Numbered from the stretch's first letter, positions 8,205 through 17,556 are shown. The stretch: 48,073 bases of DNA from an uncultured Oscillospiraceae bacterium (GCA_910579595.1 CAJTVM010000011.1:1-48073); one strand, 5' to 3'. Numbers and translations: made by a program. The notes: generated by a model not told the origin, from the letters alone.

Positions 8205-9527
8205 TCACCTCTTTCTACGCAATTTCGCAACAAAAAATCCGTCCGTTCCATGGATATGGGGCCAGAATGTAATCTGTCCCGGCTGTTCGCCAAATTGGGG
8301 CAATTGGAATGATTCCAGCTCAAACCATGGATGATCTGCCAAAAAACCGGCCACCACATCCTCATTTTCCCGACACAGCAACGTGCAGGTGGAATAAAGC
8401 AGTATGCCGCCGGGGCACACATAGCGGGCACAATTGTCCAAAATGGTTCGCTGAACCTTGGGAAGCCCTTTCAACGCCTTGGGTTCCTTATACCGGATAT
8501 CCGGCTTTTTGCGAATGATCCCCAATCCAGAACAGGGTACGTCGGTGATCACTGTGTCAAAGCCCCCCAGCCATTCTTCCTTCAGCACCGCAGCACTCTG
8601 AAGACAGGGTGTGATGATGGACAGGCCCAAGCGATTCTGACCCGCGTCAATCAGCTTCATTTTATGGGGATGAATATCGCAGGAAATGATTTCTCCTTTA
8701 TTTTCCATATCGATCGCGGCGGAAATAGATTTTCCGCCGGGGGCTGCACAGCAATCCAAAACCCGGCTCCCCGGCACCACCCCGGCGGCAGTAACCGCCA
8801 ACCGGGACGCCGCGTCTTGAACGTAGAATTTTCCGTCACGAAATGGGGCCAGCCGCTCCAGATCCCCGGTGCCGCTGAGCAGAAGACAATCCGGCAGCCA
8901 CGGATGGGGCTGGACCTCCACCCCGTCCTCCCGAAGTGCCTCAGCTAATTCTTCACTGTCAGTACATAGGACATTGATTTGGGCAGTAGTGGGCGGTTGC
9001 CGGTTGTTCTCTGCCAGCAGCTTTTCCGTACTCTCCGCTCCCAGTACATCTACAAACTCCTTTACCAGCCATAGGGGATGACTGTACTTTAATGACAAGG
9101 TTTCTTCCTTGTCATGCCCTTTTGGCGCAGGCAGTTCCCCCTGCCGAAGCATAGCACGCAGGATGCCGTTCACCATCCCTGCGGCCCTGGGGTTCCGGCA
9201 ATGCTTTTTGGTGAGAGCCACCGCCTCATTTACTGCCGCACTGGGCGGGATCTTGTCCATAAACAGAAGCTGGTAAGCTGCTACCCGGAGATTGCAAAGC
9301 ACCCTGATATCCAGCTCCACAAGCCTGCTCTTGCAAAACTGGGCCAGATGCCAGTCCAACAGCAGCTTATTTTGCAGTACGCCGTAACAAAGCCGGGTGG
9401 CCAGCGCCGCATCCCGCCGGTCCAGACCCTGTTCCCGCAGGGTCTTTTTCAGATATCCGTCCGACCATGCCCCCTGCCGCTCACAGGCGGCCAAGGTGAG
9501 CATTGCGGACTCTCTGGCCGAGCCCAT
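8205..9527 (-). CDS. rsmB: 16S rRNA (cytosine-967-C5)-methyltransferase RsmB
   Basis: RsmB (Sun) methylates cytosine 967 of 16S rRNA using SAM. The N-terminal NusB-like RNA-binding domain covers about residues 1-140. The Rossmann methyltransferase domain contains CCAAPGGKS (SAM site) and the two catalytic cysteine regions DVPCSGLG and YSTCTL. Length 440 is typical. The ATG at 9527 has AGGAGGG 6 bases upstream, in the 11-base gap after fmt. Confidence 0.96.
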   Translation of the reverse strand: MGSARESAMLTLAACERQGAWSDGYLKKTLREQGLDRRDAALATRLCYGVLQNKLLLDWHLAQFCKSRLVELDIRVLCNLRVAAYQLLFMDKIPPSAAVNEAVALTKKHCRNPRAAGMVNGILRAMLRQGELPAPKGHDKEETLSLKYSHPLWLVKEFVDVLGAESTEKLLAENNRQPPTTAQINVLCTDSEELAEALREDGVEVQPHPWLPDCLLLSGTGDLERLAPFRDGKFYVQDAASRLAVTAAGVVPGSRVLDCCAAPGGKSISAAIDMENKGEIISCDIHPHKMKLIDAGQNRLGLSIITPCLQSAAVLKEEWLGGFDTVITDVPCSGLGIIRKKPDIRYKEPKALKGLPKVQRTILDNCARYVCPGGILLYSTCTLLCRENEDVVAGFLADHPWFELESFQLPQFGEQPGQITFWPHIHGTDGFFVAKLRRKR

Positions 9528-9538
9528 GAGATTCCCTC

Positions 9539-10474
9539 CTAATTCACGACCGAACTGCTGTTCGAAATGGGATGCCCCATCAAAAACGCGGCGGCAGTCA
9601 TGGCCTTTTTTCCATCAGGCTGAAGCTCCAGCAGCTCCAGGACTCCCCCGCCGCCACAAGCGACTCGCAAGCCCTTTTTATCCGCTTGAAGCACGGTGCC
9701 CGGAGCCTGATCGGTCGTTTCCATCGTCAGCTCGGTGCGAAGCACCTTGCACCGAATCCCGTCCAGCACTGTCGTGGCCGCAGGCCACGGATACAGTCCC
9801 CGCACCTGATCATGGAGCTGGCGGGCGGTTTTATCCCAATTCATAGGGGACAACTCTTTAGACAACATAGGTGCATAGCAGGACAAATTGTCATCCTGGG
9901 GGACAGCCTTGGCTGTCCCCGCAGCTATCTGCTCTACAGCTTTGATAAGCAATTCCGCTCCCAAAAGGGCCAGTCTGTCAAAGAGCTGCGCCGCATTCTC
10001 ATTGATATCAATAGGAGTCACAGCCTGGGCCAGCATATCCCCGGTGTCCAGCCCCGCCGCCATATACATAATGGTAATACCCGTCTCATCCTCTCCATTG
10101 AGGATAGCCCAGTTAATGGGCGCCGCTCCCCGGTATCGGGGCAGCAAGGACGAGTGAACATTGATGCACCCCATCTGAGGCAGCTCCAAAATATCGGTCG
10201 GCAGAATTTTCCCGTAAGCCGCTACCACAATGAGATCCGGCTTTAATCCCTGCAAAATGCCCAAGGCCTCCCCGTCCCGCATTTTTGGGGGCTGAAAAAC
10301 AGAAAGCCCAATTGACAAGGCATATTCCTTCACAGGTGACTGTTGGAGCTTCATTCCACGGTTTTTTGGCTTATCCGGCTGCGTGAATACACCGCATACC
10401 TCGTGCCCTGCCTCCACCAGCGCCTTCAGCGAAGGTACCGCAAAGTCTGGTGTGCCCATGAATACAATACGCAT
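9539..10474 (-). CDS. fmt: Methionyl-tRNA formyltransferase
   Basis: Fmt transfers a formyl group from 10-formyl-THF to initiator Met-tRNA. The N-terminus MRIVFMGTPDFAVPSL, the catalytic region NVHSSLLPRYRGAAPI and the later LDTGDML segment are all present, followed by the C-terminal tRNA-binding domain. Length 311 is normal. The start codon shares one base with the def stop, so the two genes are translationally coupled; together they put on and take off the N-terminal formyl group. Confidence 0.97.
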   Translation of the reverse strand: MRIVFMGTPDFAVPSLKALVEAGHEVCGVFTQPDKPKNRGMKLQQSPVKEYALSIGLSVFQPPKMRDGEALGILQGLKPDLIVVAAYGKILPTDILELPQMGCINVHSSLLPRYRGAAPINWAILNGEDETGITIMYMAAGLDTGDMLAQAVTPIDINENAAQLFDRLALLGAELLIKAVEQIAAGTAKAVPQDDNLSCYAPMLSKELSPMNWDKTARQLHDQVRGLYPWPAATTVLDGIRCKVLRTELTMETTDQAPGTVLQADKKGLRVACGGGGVLELLELQPDGKKAMTAAAFLMGHPISNSSSVVN

Positions 10475-10968
10475 CAGGATTCCTCCCCTTCCGCCTCCAT
10501 GGCCTCCAGTTCCTCCACCGTGTACAGCTTGTCCGTATGTTCCACAAATAGGTGCCCGTCCAAGTGCTCCAGCTCATGACAGAAGCAGCGGGCTACCATG
10601 TCCTCGCCGGACACCTCAAAAAAGTTCCCTTTTCGATCCTGGGCCCGCACGGTGACAAAATTGGGGCGGGTTACCCAGCCATATTGATTTGGTACGCTGA
10701 GACAGCCCTCCCAGCCGTCCTGTTCCCCCTCCTGGCAGATAATCTCCGGGTTGATCAACTCAATCATCTGCTCTTGATCGTTTACCACAATCACCGCCCG
10801 ACGGAGAATTCCCACCTGCGGCGCGGCCAACCCTACCCCACCGGATTCCTCCAACGTTTCTTTCAAATCGTCTAACAGCCAGTGGAGCTTTCGATCGAAC
10901 TTTTCCACCGGGCGGCACACTTTTTCCAGGGCAGAATCCCCCTGTATCAAAATTTTTCGCAGTGCCAT
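10474..10968 (-). CDS. def: Peptide deformylase
   Basis: Def removes the N-formyl group from nascent proteins. The three metalloprotease motifs are intact: GVGLAAPQVG, EGCLSVP (metal cysteine) and HELEHLDG (two metal histidines and the catalytic glutamate). Length 164 fits the family. The start has a strong GGAGG box, and the gene lies 18 bases after priA. Confidence 0.97.
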   Translation of the reverse strand: MALRKILIQGDSALEKVCRPVEKFDRKLHWLLDDLKETLEESGGVGLAAPQVGILRRAVIVVNDQEQMIELINPEIICQEGEQDGWEGCLSVPNQYGWVTRPNFVTVRAQDRKGNFFEVSGEDMVARCFCHELEHLDGHLFVEHTDKLYTVEELEAMEAEGEES

Positions 10969-10986
10969 CGCAGTTTCCTCCTTCTC

Positions 10987-13455
10987 TTATTCAACGGGAT
11001 CCAAATCGGCAAACAAGGCCACACCCCGGTTCTGCTTATCCGCCTGAGCCTGTCGAAGTAGATGCGCCACGAGCTGGCGCATGGCTTTGGTATTCTTTGC
11101 GTTCAAAATCATCCGGTAACGGTAGCGATCGTTCACCTTAGCTACCGCCGCAGGCGCAGGGCCAAGCAACCGGTAGGGCGTCCCGCCGTAAGGCTTCTTC
11201 CCCATTGCCGCGCTGATGCTGTCTCTCAGCCGCAGACAAGCCCGAAGCACCGCTGTTTCCTCCAGCCCGGAGGCGCACAGAACAAACAAATCGCTGCACG
11301 GCGGCAGTTCCCGCAGCTCTCGTATACGGATCTCCTGCGCATAAAAGGAATCGTAATCCTGCCGCGCAGCAAATCGGATCACATCGTTATCAGGCGTAAA
11401 GGTCTGGATGACGGCCTGTCCCTCCTTGCCGCCCCGTCCCGCCCGTCCAACAACCTGCGTCAGCAGGGAAAAGGTGCGCTCCGACGCATGGATATCCCCG
11501 GTATACAAGCTCTGATCCGCCGAAACCGCCCCCACCAGCGTGACGTTTTCAAAATCCAGCCCCTTTGCCACCATCTGGGTACCCAGCAAAATAGGGATGC
11601 GCTCCCTGCGGAATTTTTCCAGCAGAGCCTCATGGCTGTGGGTGACAGACACCGTGTCTGCGTCCATACGCAGCACTCCCACACCGGGGAGCAGACTGCG
11701 CAGCTCCTCCTCCACCTTTTGGGTTCCCGCCCCCACAAAACCGAGCAAGCCGCCGCAGGCGGGGCACCGCTCTGGAAACGGCTGGGAGTGGCCGCAGTAG
11801 TGGCACATCAGCCGCCGGTTGGCGGAGTGATAGGTCAGATGCACCGAACACCGGGGACAGGTAGGCGTCCTGCCGCACTCGCCGCAGGTAACCATACGGC
11901 TGGCCCCCCGGCGGTTGAGGAACAAAATGGCTTGCTCTCCCCGGTCAACCGTTTCCTCCAATTTTTTTGCCAGGACGGAACTGATACAGCCGCCATTTCC
12001 CCGGCGCAGCTCGTCCTTCATATCCACAATCATCACCTTGGGCAGCGCCTTTTCATTAAACCGCTGGCGAAGCTCAAACAAGTGGTAATCCCCCCGCCGG
12101 GCGTGGTACATAGTGTCCACCGACGGGGTGGCCGACCCCAACACCAGCAGCGCACCAGCCTTATAGCAGCGGTACCGAGCCACCTCCCGGGCGTGGTAGC
12201 GGGGATTCTGCTCTGACTTATAGGATGGTTCCTGTTCCTCGTCCAAAATGATCACACCCAAATCGGGCAGGGGCGCAAACACGGCGGAACGGGTGCCCAC
12301 TACCACCCGGGCCTCCCCCTTGCGGACCCGCTTCCACTCGTCGCACCGCTCCCCGGCGGACAGTGCGCTGTGGAGAATGGCTACCTCATAGCCAAAGTGG
12401 GAGGCAAAAATCCGCATAAGCTGGGGGGTAAGGGCAATCTCCGGCACCATCACCAGTGCCGTTTTCCCCCGCTGCAGCATGGTGTGGATCAGCTGAAGAT
12501 AAATCTGGGTTTTTCCACTGCCGGTGACGCCATACAATAGCGCGGCAGAACTCTCCCCCGTCCCCATCAGGGCCAACAGCCCCTCATAGGCCAACTGCTG
12601 CTCCCCGTTCAACGTTACCAAGGCCGCTTTCTCATATGCAGGCAGTTCGGGCCTACGGTACACCTCCCGTTTGGATAGGGTGAGCACTCCCAGCCGTTCC
12701 AACGCTTTCAAGGTGGCCATGGATGCCCCGGTAAAATAGCACAGCTCTTTGGTGGAGCTCTCTCCCACCACGCACAGCGTTTCTCCCACCGCATACTGGA
12801 GGGGAGCCCGCTTCCGCTTGGGGGCCAGCAGTGCTAACGCTTCCTCGGGATCCATAGCCAGCATGGCCACCTTTTCCGTCTTGTCTCCAACGCCACGGGA
12901 GGCGCTGGCCTCCTGGACGATAATACCTTGCTGCGACAGATCCCGCAGGACTGGGCCAGGGTTGACCGTACCAAAGGCCATACGGATTTCCCCCAGCTCC
13001 GCCCAGCCATCGTTCGCAAACAACAGATCCACCAGCTTTTGCGCAATACCGGATTCCCCTGCAGCATTATAGGCGGCATCCTTATCCACACCAGGGGCAA
13101 TGCGCCAACAATCCTTCAAGGAAAACCACAGTCCCGCCGGAAGCATAACCCTCATGGCATCGTACACCGTGCAGAAATAGTGTTCCCGCATCCAAAGCGC
13201 CAACTGGATACAGTCCAAATCCAGCACAGGCTCCTCGTCCAACAGGGCAAGCACATATTTCAACTTTTTGGTGTCCTCTCGCTCCCCCAGCGCCAGGACA
13301 ATGCCATCACTCACCCGGTTGCCCGAACCGAAGGGCACCGCCGCCCGCATCCCCGGGCACAACATACCCTCCAACTTTTGGGGAATCAGATAGTCATACG
13401 GTTTATCAATGGCGTAGGTGGCCGCCGATACGGCGATTTTCGCGATGCCGGCCAC
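10987..13455 (-). CDS. priA: Replication restart helicase PriA
   Basis: PriA binds stalled forks and reloads the replisome. Present are the N-terminal DNA-binding region, the SF2 helicase core with GVTGSGKT and DEEQ motifs, and the zinc-binding insert with paired cysteines (CGECG, CPRC, CHYCG, CPACG). I place the start at GTG 13455 (822 residues): an AGGGGTGA-like box lies just upstream, and PriA proteins normally begin at the IAKIAVSAATYAIDKPYDYL segment. A longer frame from 13512 would be translated through the hairpin at 13486-13510, which argues against it. Confidence 0.94.
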   Translation of the reverse strand: MAGIAKIAVSAATYAIDKPYDYLIPQKLEGMLCPGMRAAVPFGSGNRVSDGIVLALGEREDTKKLKYVLALLDEEPVLDLDCIQLALWMREHYFCTVYDAMRVMLPAGLWFSLKDCWRIAPGVDKDAAYNAAGESGIAQKLVDLLFANDGWAELGEIRMAFGTVNPGPVLRDLSQQGIIVQEASASRGVGDKTEKVAMLAMDPEEALALLAPKRKRAPLQYAVGETLCVVGESSTKELCYFTGASMATLKALERLGVLTLSKREVYRRPELPAYEKAALVTLNGEQQLAYEGLLALMGTGESSAALLYGVTGSGKTQIYLQLIHTMLQRGKTALVMVPEIALTPQLMRIFASHFGYEVAILHSALSAGERCDEWKRVRKGEARVVVGTRSAVFAPLPDLGVIILDEEQEPSYKSEQNPRYHAREVARYRCYKAGALLVLGSATPSVDTMYHARRGDYHLFELRQRFNEKALPKVMIVDMKDELRRGNGGCISSVLAKKLEETVDRGEQAILFLNRRGASRMVTCGECGRTPTCPRCSVHLTYHSANRRLMCHYCGHSQPFPERCPACGGLLGFVGAGTQKVEEELRSLLPGVGVLRMDADTVSVTHSHEALLEKFRRERIPILLGTQMVAKGLDFENVTLVGAVSADQSLYTGDIHASERTFSLLTQVVGRAGRGGKEGQAVIQTFTPDNDVIRFAARQDYDSFYAQEIRIRELRELPPCSDLFVLCASGLEETAVLRACLRLRDSISAAMGKKPYGGTPYRLLGPAPAAVAKVNDRYRYRMILNAKNTKAMRQLVAHLLRQAQADKQNRGVALFADLDPVE

Positions 13456-13485
13456 GGCGTCACCCCACTTCTCCCAAACTCCAAA

Positions 13486-13510
13486 GGGCAAGCAGGTGTC
13501 CTGCTTGCCC
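13486..13510 (-). terminator. Hairpin between rpoZ and priA
   Basis: GGGCAAGCAG (13486-13495) and CTGCTTGCCC (13501-13510) form a perfect 10-bp stem with a 5-base loop, inside the 62-base rpoZ-priA gap. The following minus-strand bases (TTTGGAGTTT) are a weak T-tract. It is a likely attenuator or processing hairpin inside the operon. Confidence 0.55.
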
Positions 13511-13517
13511 ATCTCCT

Positions 13518-13721
13518 TTATTCTTCCTCCGGTTCCTCAATCTGAAGCACCCCGCTGGCCACCTCGTGGATAGCCAGGGAAACGGCTTTTTCCTCCAACG
13601 GCTCACCGGAGGCCTCCGCCTCACTGGACAGCTTCCTGGCCCGGTTTGCGACCATATTCACCAGCATATAGCGGCTGGGCACCTCGTTGAGCAGATCTTT
13701 AATCGCGGGATACAGCAGCAT
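13518..13721 (-). CDS. rpoZ: RNA polymerase omega subunit
   Basis: The 67-residue protein carries the omega core: YPAIKDLLNEVPSRYMLVNMVANRARKL with the conserved S-R-Y-L-V and A-x-R-A-R-x-L residues, plus an acidic tail. Omega helps assemble RNA polymerase. The position between gmk and priA is the standard Bacillota order. Confidence 0.95.
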   Translation of the reverse strand: MLLYPAIKDLLNEVPSRYMLVNMVANRARKLSSEAEASGEPLEEKAVSLAIHEVASGVLQIEEPEEE

Positions 13722-13760
13722 AACAATTCCTCCTCAATGAATGGCTAAAATAAACTGGGG

Positions 13761-14375
13761 TTACTCGTTCCCCACAATACTCTGGGTCAGGTGGATGCAC
13801 TTGGAAGTGCGGCACTGCTCCGCCGCCAAAATGGACATAATCTCCCCTGCGGCGGAAACCACCGCGTCATTCACCACCAGATAGTCGTAGTGTATGCTCT
13901 CCCGGCACTCCTGCCGGGCCTTTTCCAGACGGCGCTCGATCACGTCCTCCGCATCAGTGTTCCGCCGGTGGAGCCGGCGGGACAGCTCCTCAATGGAGGG
14001 CGGAATCAGGAAGATCAGCACGGCCTCCGGGCACCGTTCTTTGACCTTGGCCGCCCCCTGTACCTCGATGTCCAGCAGCACATCTACCCCCTGATCTAGC
14101 TGCTCTCGGATTATCTTCAGGGACGTTCCATAGTAATTCCCCACATACTCGGCGTATTCCAGCAGCTCATCATCGGCAATCATCCGCTCAAACTCCTGCC
14201 GGGAAACAAAATTGTAGTTGACGCCGTTTTCCTCCCCCACCCTGGGCAGGCGGGTGGTAAATGACACGGAAAAATGGATATCCCGCCGGGAGCTCAGTAG
14301 TTCGGAAATCACGGTGCTTTTCCCCACGCCGGAAGGTCCTGACAGCACGATCAGCTCTCCCCTTCTTTTATTCAT
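13761..14375 (-). CDS. gmk: Guanylate kinase
   Basis: Gmk phosphorylates GMP to GDP with ATP. The P-loop GPSGVGKST is near the N-terminus, and the GMP-binding and lid segments (FTTRLPRVGEENGVNY; RRLHRRNTD) are visible. The start is ATG 14375, 9 bases after GGAGG, giving 204 residues; the longer frame adds residues without family similarity. It overlaps the end of remA by 8 bases. Confidence 0.96.
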   Translation of the reverse strand: MNKRRGELIVLSGPSGVGKSTVISELLSSRRDIHFSVSFTTRLPRVGEENGVNYNFVSRQEFERMIADDELLEYAEYVGNYYGTSLKIIREQLDQGVDVLLDIEVQGAAKVKERCPEAVLIFLIPPSIEELSRRLHRRNTDAEDVIERRLEKARQECRESIHYDYLVVNDAVVSAAGEIMSILAAEQCRTSKCIHLTQSIVGNE

Positions 14376-14643
14376 ATGTCTCATCCTCCATCTCTTGCTC
14401 CTGCTCTGTCCCGGTTCCAAACCGGGCGGATACCTGCCCGGTAGGCAGGGATGACCATATCACATGGCCGCTGTCCATCACCAGCACTGCACGGGTTTTG
14501 CGGCCAAAGCTGGCGTCAATCAGCATTCCCCTCTCCCGGGCCTCCTGCCCCAACCGCTTTACCGGGGCAGAATCCGGGCTGACAATGGCCACCACCCGCT
14601 GGGCTGACACCATGTTGCCAAATCCGATGTTGATCAGCTTCAT
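14368..14643 (-). CDS. remA: RemA-like DNA-binding regulator (DUF370)
   Basis: This small protein begins MKLINIGFGNMVSAQRVVAI, the RemA/DUF370 signature. RemA activates biofilm matrix and osmoprotection genes in B. subtilis by ring-shaped DNA binding. The position between yicC and gmk is conserved. The start is ATG 14643 with GGAG 8 bases upstream; a GTG three codons earlier is possible. The last 20 or so residues are glutamate-rich and overlap gmk. Its target genes here are unknown. Confidence 0.92.
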   Translation of the reverse strand: MKLINIGFGNMVSAQRVVAIVSPDSAPVKRLGQEARERGMLIDASFGRKTRAVLVMDSGHVIWSSLPTGQVSARFGTGTEQEQEMEDETYE

Positions 14644-14648
14644 ATCCG

Positions 14649-15533
14649 TCACTCCAGGTTCTGGACCTGTTCGCGGATCTTCTCAATCTCCGCCTTCATA
14701 TCCACCACCCGGCGAGTGATCTCCAAATCGCTGCACTTGGAACCAATAGTGTTGATCTCTCGGTTAAACTCCTGGATCAAAAAATCCAGCTTCCGGCCCA
14801 CGGCACCTCCTGCCGACAGCAGCTCCCGCAGCTGGCCCAGGTGGCTGTGCAGCCGCACCGTCTCCTCGTCTACCGCCACCTTGTCGGCGAAGATGGCCGC
14901 TTCGGTAAGCAGCCGCCCCTCGTCAATCTGGGTGTTCTGGAGCACCTCCCGCATTTTGCCCTCCAACCGGGCACGGTAGTCGGCAACCGTCTGGGGAGAA
15001 CGCTCCTCCACCTCTCCCAACAGGGCTTCAACAGTCTCCGCCCGGCCCAGGATATCGGCTATCAGGCGCTCACCCTCCCGCTCCCGCATAGAATTGAAGT
15101 CGGCAATGGCCAGATCCAGCACCGTAAGCAGCCTCTGCTTCATTTCGTCCAGATCTTCCTCCCGCTTTTCCACCGTAAGCACGTCGGGAAACCGGGCCAA
15201 ATCTGTTGGATAATATTCCCTGCGAACCTTTCCGCCACCCAAGTCATGGAGCTTGTACAACGCATCAATGTAGCTCTTTGCCAGCTCCTCGTTGATGGTG
15301 ACTACCATATCGTCCCCACCGAAACGGGTGATAGTAACGAACACATCCACCTTGCCCCGAGCCACGCCGCTCTGGATCTTGGATTTCATGGCGTCTTCCG
15401 TAAAAATATACGCCCTGGGCATCTTTACCGTACAGTCCAGATAACGGTTGTTTACCGCCCGCAGCTCCACGATGATCTGGAGCCCCTCAAAGGACTGTTC
15501 TCCCCGGCCATAGCCGGTCATGCTTTTCACCAT
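14649..15533 (-). CDS. yicC: YicC/YloC-type endoribonuclease
   Basis: The product begins MVKSMTGYGRGE, diagnostic of the YicC/YloC family, and its C-terminal DUF1732 part ends with EINTIGSKCSDLEIT. Family members are RNA endonucleases. It has 294 residues from ATG 15533, which matches the family; the frame is open further upstream but shows no similarity there. It is first in the yicC-remA-gmk-rpoZ block and lies 16 bases after the upstream membrane-protein gene. Confidence 0.94.
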   Translation of the reverse strand: MVKSMTGYGRGEQSFEGLQIIVELRAVNNRYLDCTVKMPRAYIFTEDAMKSKIQSGVARGKVDVFVTITRFGGDDMVVTINEELAKSYIDALYKLHDLGGGKVRREYYPTDLARFPDVLTVEKREEDLDEMKQRLLTVLDLAIADFNSMREREGERLIADILGRAETVEALLGEVEERSPQTVADYRARLEGKMREVLQNTQIDEGRLLTEAAIFADKVAVDEETVRLHSHLGQLRELLSAGGAVGRKLDFLIQEFNREINTIGSKCSDLEITRRVVDMKAEIEKIREQVQNLE

Positions 15534-15549
15534 TTCACACACCCGCTTT

Positions 15550-16071
15550 TCAATGGATAGCCCGCTGAACCCGGGCGATATACAGCGCAATCAGCTTGCT
15601 GAACCCATAATCGTACATCAGGAAAACCACATTTGCCGCCAGATAGAGCATCCATACCGAACTGCCCAGTACTTCCGGCAGGGATGCCGCTACCGCCGAT
15701 GACATGACCAGGTAAATCACCGTAAAGGCAGCATTGAAAAACACCAGCTTCAGCACATACTCCAGCGGTTTTTTCCGCAACTGCTCAATTAGGGATTTCA
15801 CCATGGGGTACAGCCCAAACAGCGCCCCAAACAGCAGCACGCAGAATTTGTCCGGCACCAGTAGAAAGGCCAGAATGGCCGTTGCCGCCCAGCACAAAAA
15901 GCCCGCCTTCAGTCCTACTGAAATCACAGCAGCTGCGGGCAAAAGTCCCGCCGCCGCCACAATTCCCCAGTTTCCAGAGGGCGCGACAGAGCCCAGATAG
16001 ACTAAAATCAACGCCAATGCGCTTAATATGGCTGGATAGGCTACCTTAGAAGCCGCGCTTTTTCTTCTCAT
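15550..16071 (-). CDS. Small multi-pass membrane protein of unknown function
   Basis: The 173-residue protein is strongly hydrophobic, with about five predicted membrane helices separated by short basic loops. It vaguely resembles the small integral membrane proteins seen next to yicC in Clostridia, but I recognise no family motif. It is tightly packed: 1 base after the J-domain gene and 16 bases before yicC, so it is surely co-transcribed. No function is proposed. Confidence 0.8.
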   Translation of the reverse strand: MRRKSAASKVAYPAILSALALILVYLGSVAPSGNWGIVAAAGLLPAAAVISVGLKAGFLCWAATAILAFLLVPDKFCVLLFGALFGLYPMVKSLIEQLRKKPLEYVLKLVFFNAAFTVIYLVMSSAVAASLPEVLGSSVWMLYLAANVVFLMYDYGFSKLIALYIARVQRAIH

Positions 16072-16072
16072 A

Positions 16073-16684
16073 TCAGCGGCAGCCTCCGCACAAGCAGTTC
16101 ATGCACATCATAGCGGTACAGCAGTCCATCGCGTCACAGCTGGTTCCCGCCATGTCCGGCTGGTAGCCGTAGCCGCCCCGCTGCATCATACCCAGGGCCT
16201 GACGGTACTCCATGTTGCCGGGTTCCATCTGGACGGCAATCTGATAATTCTGCCGCGCCTCGTCCAGCCAGCCCCGACGATAGGCGATGCTCCCCATCAG
16301 GAAATACCATTCGCCATTGCGGGAGGGCGCCCCCTGCAAAAGCTGCTCCGCCATGTCCAGATCATCGCGGCTGATGGCCTGTCGGGCCTGGGCGTACACA
16401 CCGCCCCCAGAGTTCTGCCGCTGTTGGTAAGACGCCCCACCGCCATAGCCGTAGCTCTGGGCTCCGGCACTCCCGCCATAGGAGCCGGCTCCGCCTGCCC
16501 GTCCCTTGGTAATGGCGTCGTAGGCCTCGTTGATCTCCTTCATCTTTTCCTCCGCCAGATCGGCAAGGGGATTGTTCTGGTAGTTGTCCGGATGATATTT
16601 CCTAGCCAGCTCCCGGTATGCCCGTTTAACCTCGTCATCACCGGCGTCAGGGCTGATGCCCAGCACCTCATAGGGATCTCTCAT
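16073..16684 (-). CDS. J-domain protein with repeat linker and cysteine-rich tail
   Basis: The N-terminal J domain (residues 1-65) has the DnaK-stimulating HPD tripeptide at 31-33. A glycine/tyrosine/serine-rich linker follows (about 70-120), then one or two TPR-like helices (about 120-170). The last 20 or so residues carry a cysteine cluster (CDAMDCC, CMNCLCGGC), suggesting metal binding. At 203 residues it lacks the zinc-finger and substrate domains of DnaJ, so it is not the housekeeping chaperone. Its start overlaps the DUF5685 gene by 17 bases, so the pair is coupled. Confidence 0.88.
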   Translation of the reverse strand: MRDPYEVLGISPDAGDDEVKRAYRELARKYHPDNYQNNPLADLAEEKMKEINEAYDAITKGRAGGAGSYGGSAGAQSYGYGGGASYQQRQNSGGGVYAQARQAISRDDLDMAEQLLQGAPSRNGEWYFLMGSIAYRRGWLDEARQNYQIAVQMEPGNMEYRQALGMMQRGGYGYQPDMAGTSCDAMDCCTAMMCMNCLCGGCR

Positions 16685-17555
16685 GGGGTTTTCTCCTTGT
16701 CTTTCTCATTTCTTTCCACCGGCCATCCAGCACAGCGCCCTGCACCGAGGGCAGGCCAAGGTAAAGTATATTTTCCACAATGGGAGTCCAGCTTCCCAAA
16801 TCCATCAAGTTGGCAGCGGCCCCCGCCAGACGGGCGGAGTGGACGGCGGTGGTGTCCAGATAATCCCGCTCCTCCCGGGCGCACCCCTGGAACCGGGCGT
16901 TCAGCGGATTATATCGACCGCTTTTCTCGTCCTCGTCCAAATCATCCCAGGCGTCTATCAGATAAATCCACCGACCCAAGTGGTAAAGCAACTCCCCCAG
17001 CACGCGCCCTATTGGGCTGTCCTCTGGGAAAGCTGTCGCGGCAGAACGCAGGATACCCGCGAAAGCGTCCGCCACCCGATCCAGCTCCGCAGACCACGCC
17101 TCCTCCATCTGCCGCAGCCGCGCCAAGCCTTCCCGCACCTGGGCGTCAAACGCCGGCTGCGCCTGGGCCGCGCGGTGGTAGCTTCCCCGGAACAAGCGGC
17201 GCAGAACGCGATAAGGCAGGCTGGTAACAGCGCCATGATCCTCCACATCGTCGGACAGCTTATGATAGGTGAGGATGATACTCTGATCCGCCGCCGCGTC
17301 CATCTTTGGCCCGCACAGGCAGGGCCGGGGCTTATGAAACGGGTGAGCCGGACAGCGGCGGCACAGGACAGCATCCCCGGCTCCCTCTGCCGTAAACAAA
17401 ATAGCTAAAAAGGTAAAGTCATATTGCAGCGTGAACCGGGCCAGGAAACCGTGGCGCTTTCCCAAGGTATGGCAAAGCCCGCAGTAGGCGCTTTGGTAGG
17501 CGTCCCGCTGTCCCTCGTCCAACCGATCCAGAATGGGACGGACATAACCGAACAC
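16668..17555 (-). CDS. DUF5685 family protein, cysteine-rich
   Basis: The 295-residue protein begins MFGYVRPILDRL and matches the DUF5685 family of Clostridia. It has CGLC at residues 25-28 and a second cluster around 63-83 (CRRCPAHPFHKPRPCLC), so a bound metal or iron-sulfur cluster is plausible. The rest is alpha-helical with conserved acidic residues (DAWDDLDEDEKSGRYNPL). The start is GTG 17555 with a GAGGCGG box, 1 base after cdaR. The function is unknown; coupling to the J-domain gene suggests they work together. Confidence 0.85.
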   Translation of the reverse strand: MFGYVRPILDRLDEGQRDAYQSAYCGLCHTLGKRHGFLARFTLQYDFTFLAILFTAEGAGDAVLCRRCPAHPFHKPRPCLCGPKMDAAADQSIILTYHKLSDDVEDHGAVTSLPYRVLRRLFRGSYHRAAQAQPAFDAQVREGLARLRQMEEAWSAELDRVADAFAGILRSAATAFPEDSPIGRVLGELLYHLGRWIYLIDAWDDLDEDEKSGRYNPLNARFQGCAREERDYLDTTAVHSARLAGAAANLMDLGSWTPIVENILYLGLPSVQGAVLDGRWKEMRKTRRKPHERSL

Positions 17556-17556
17556 G

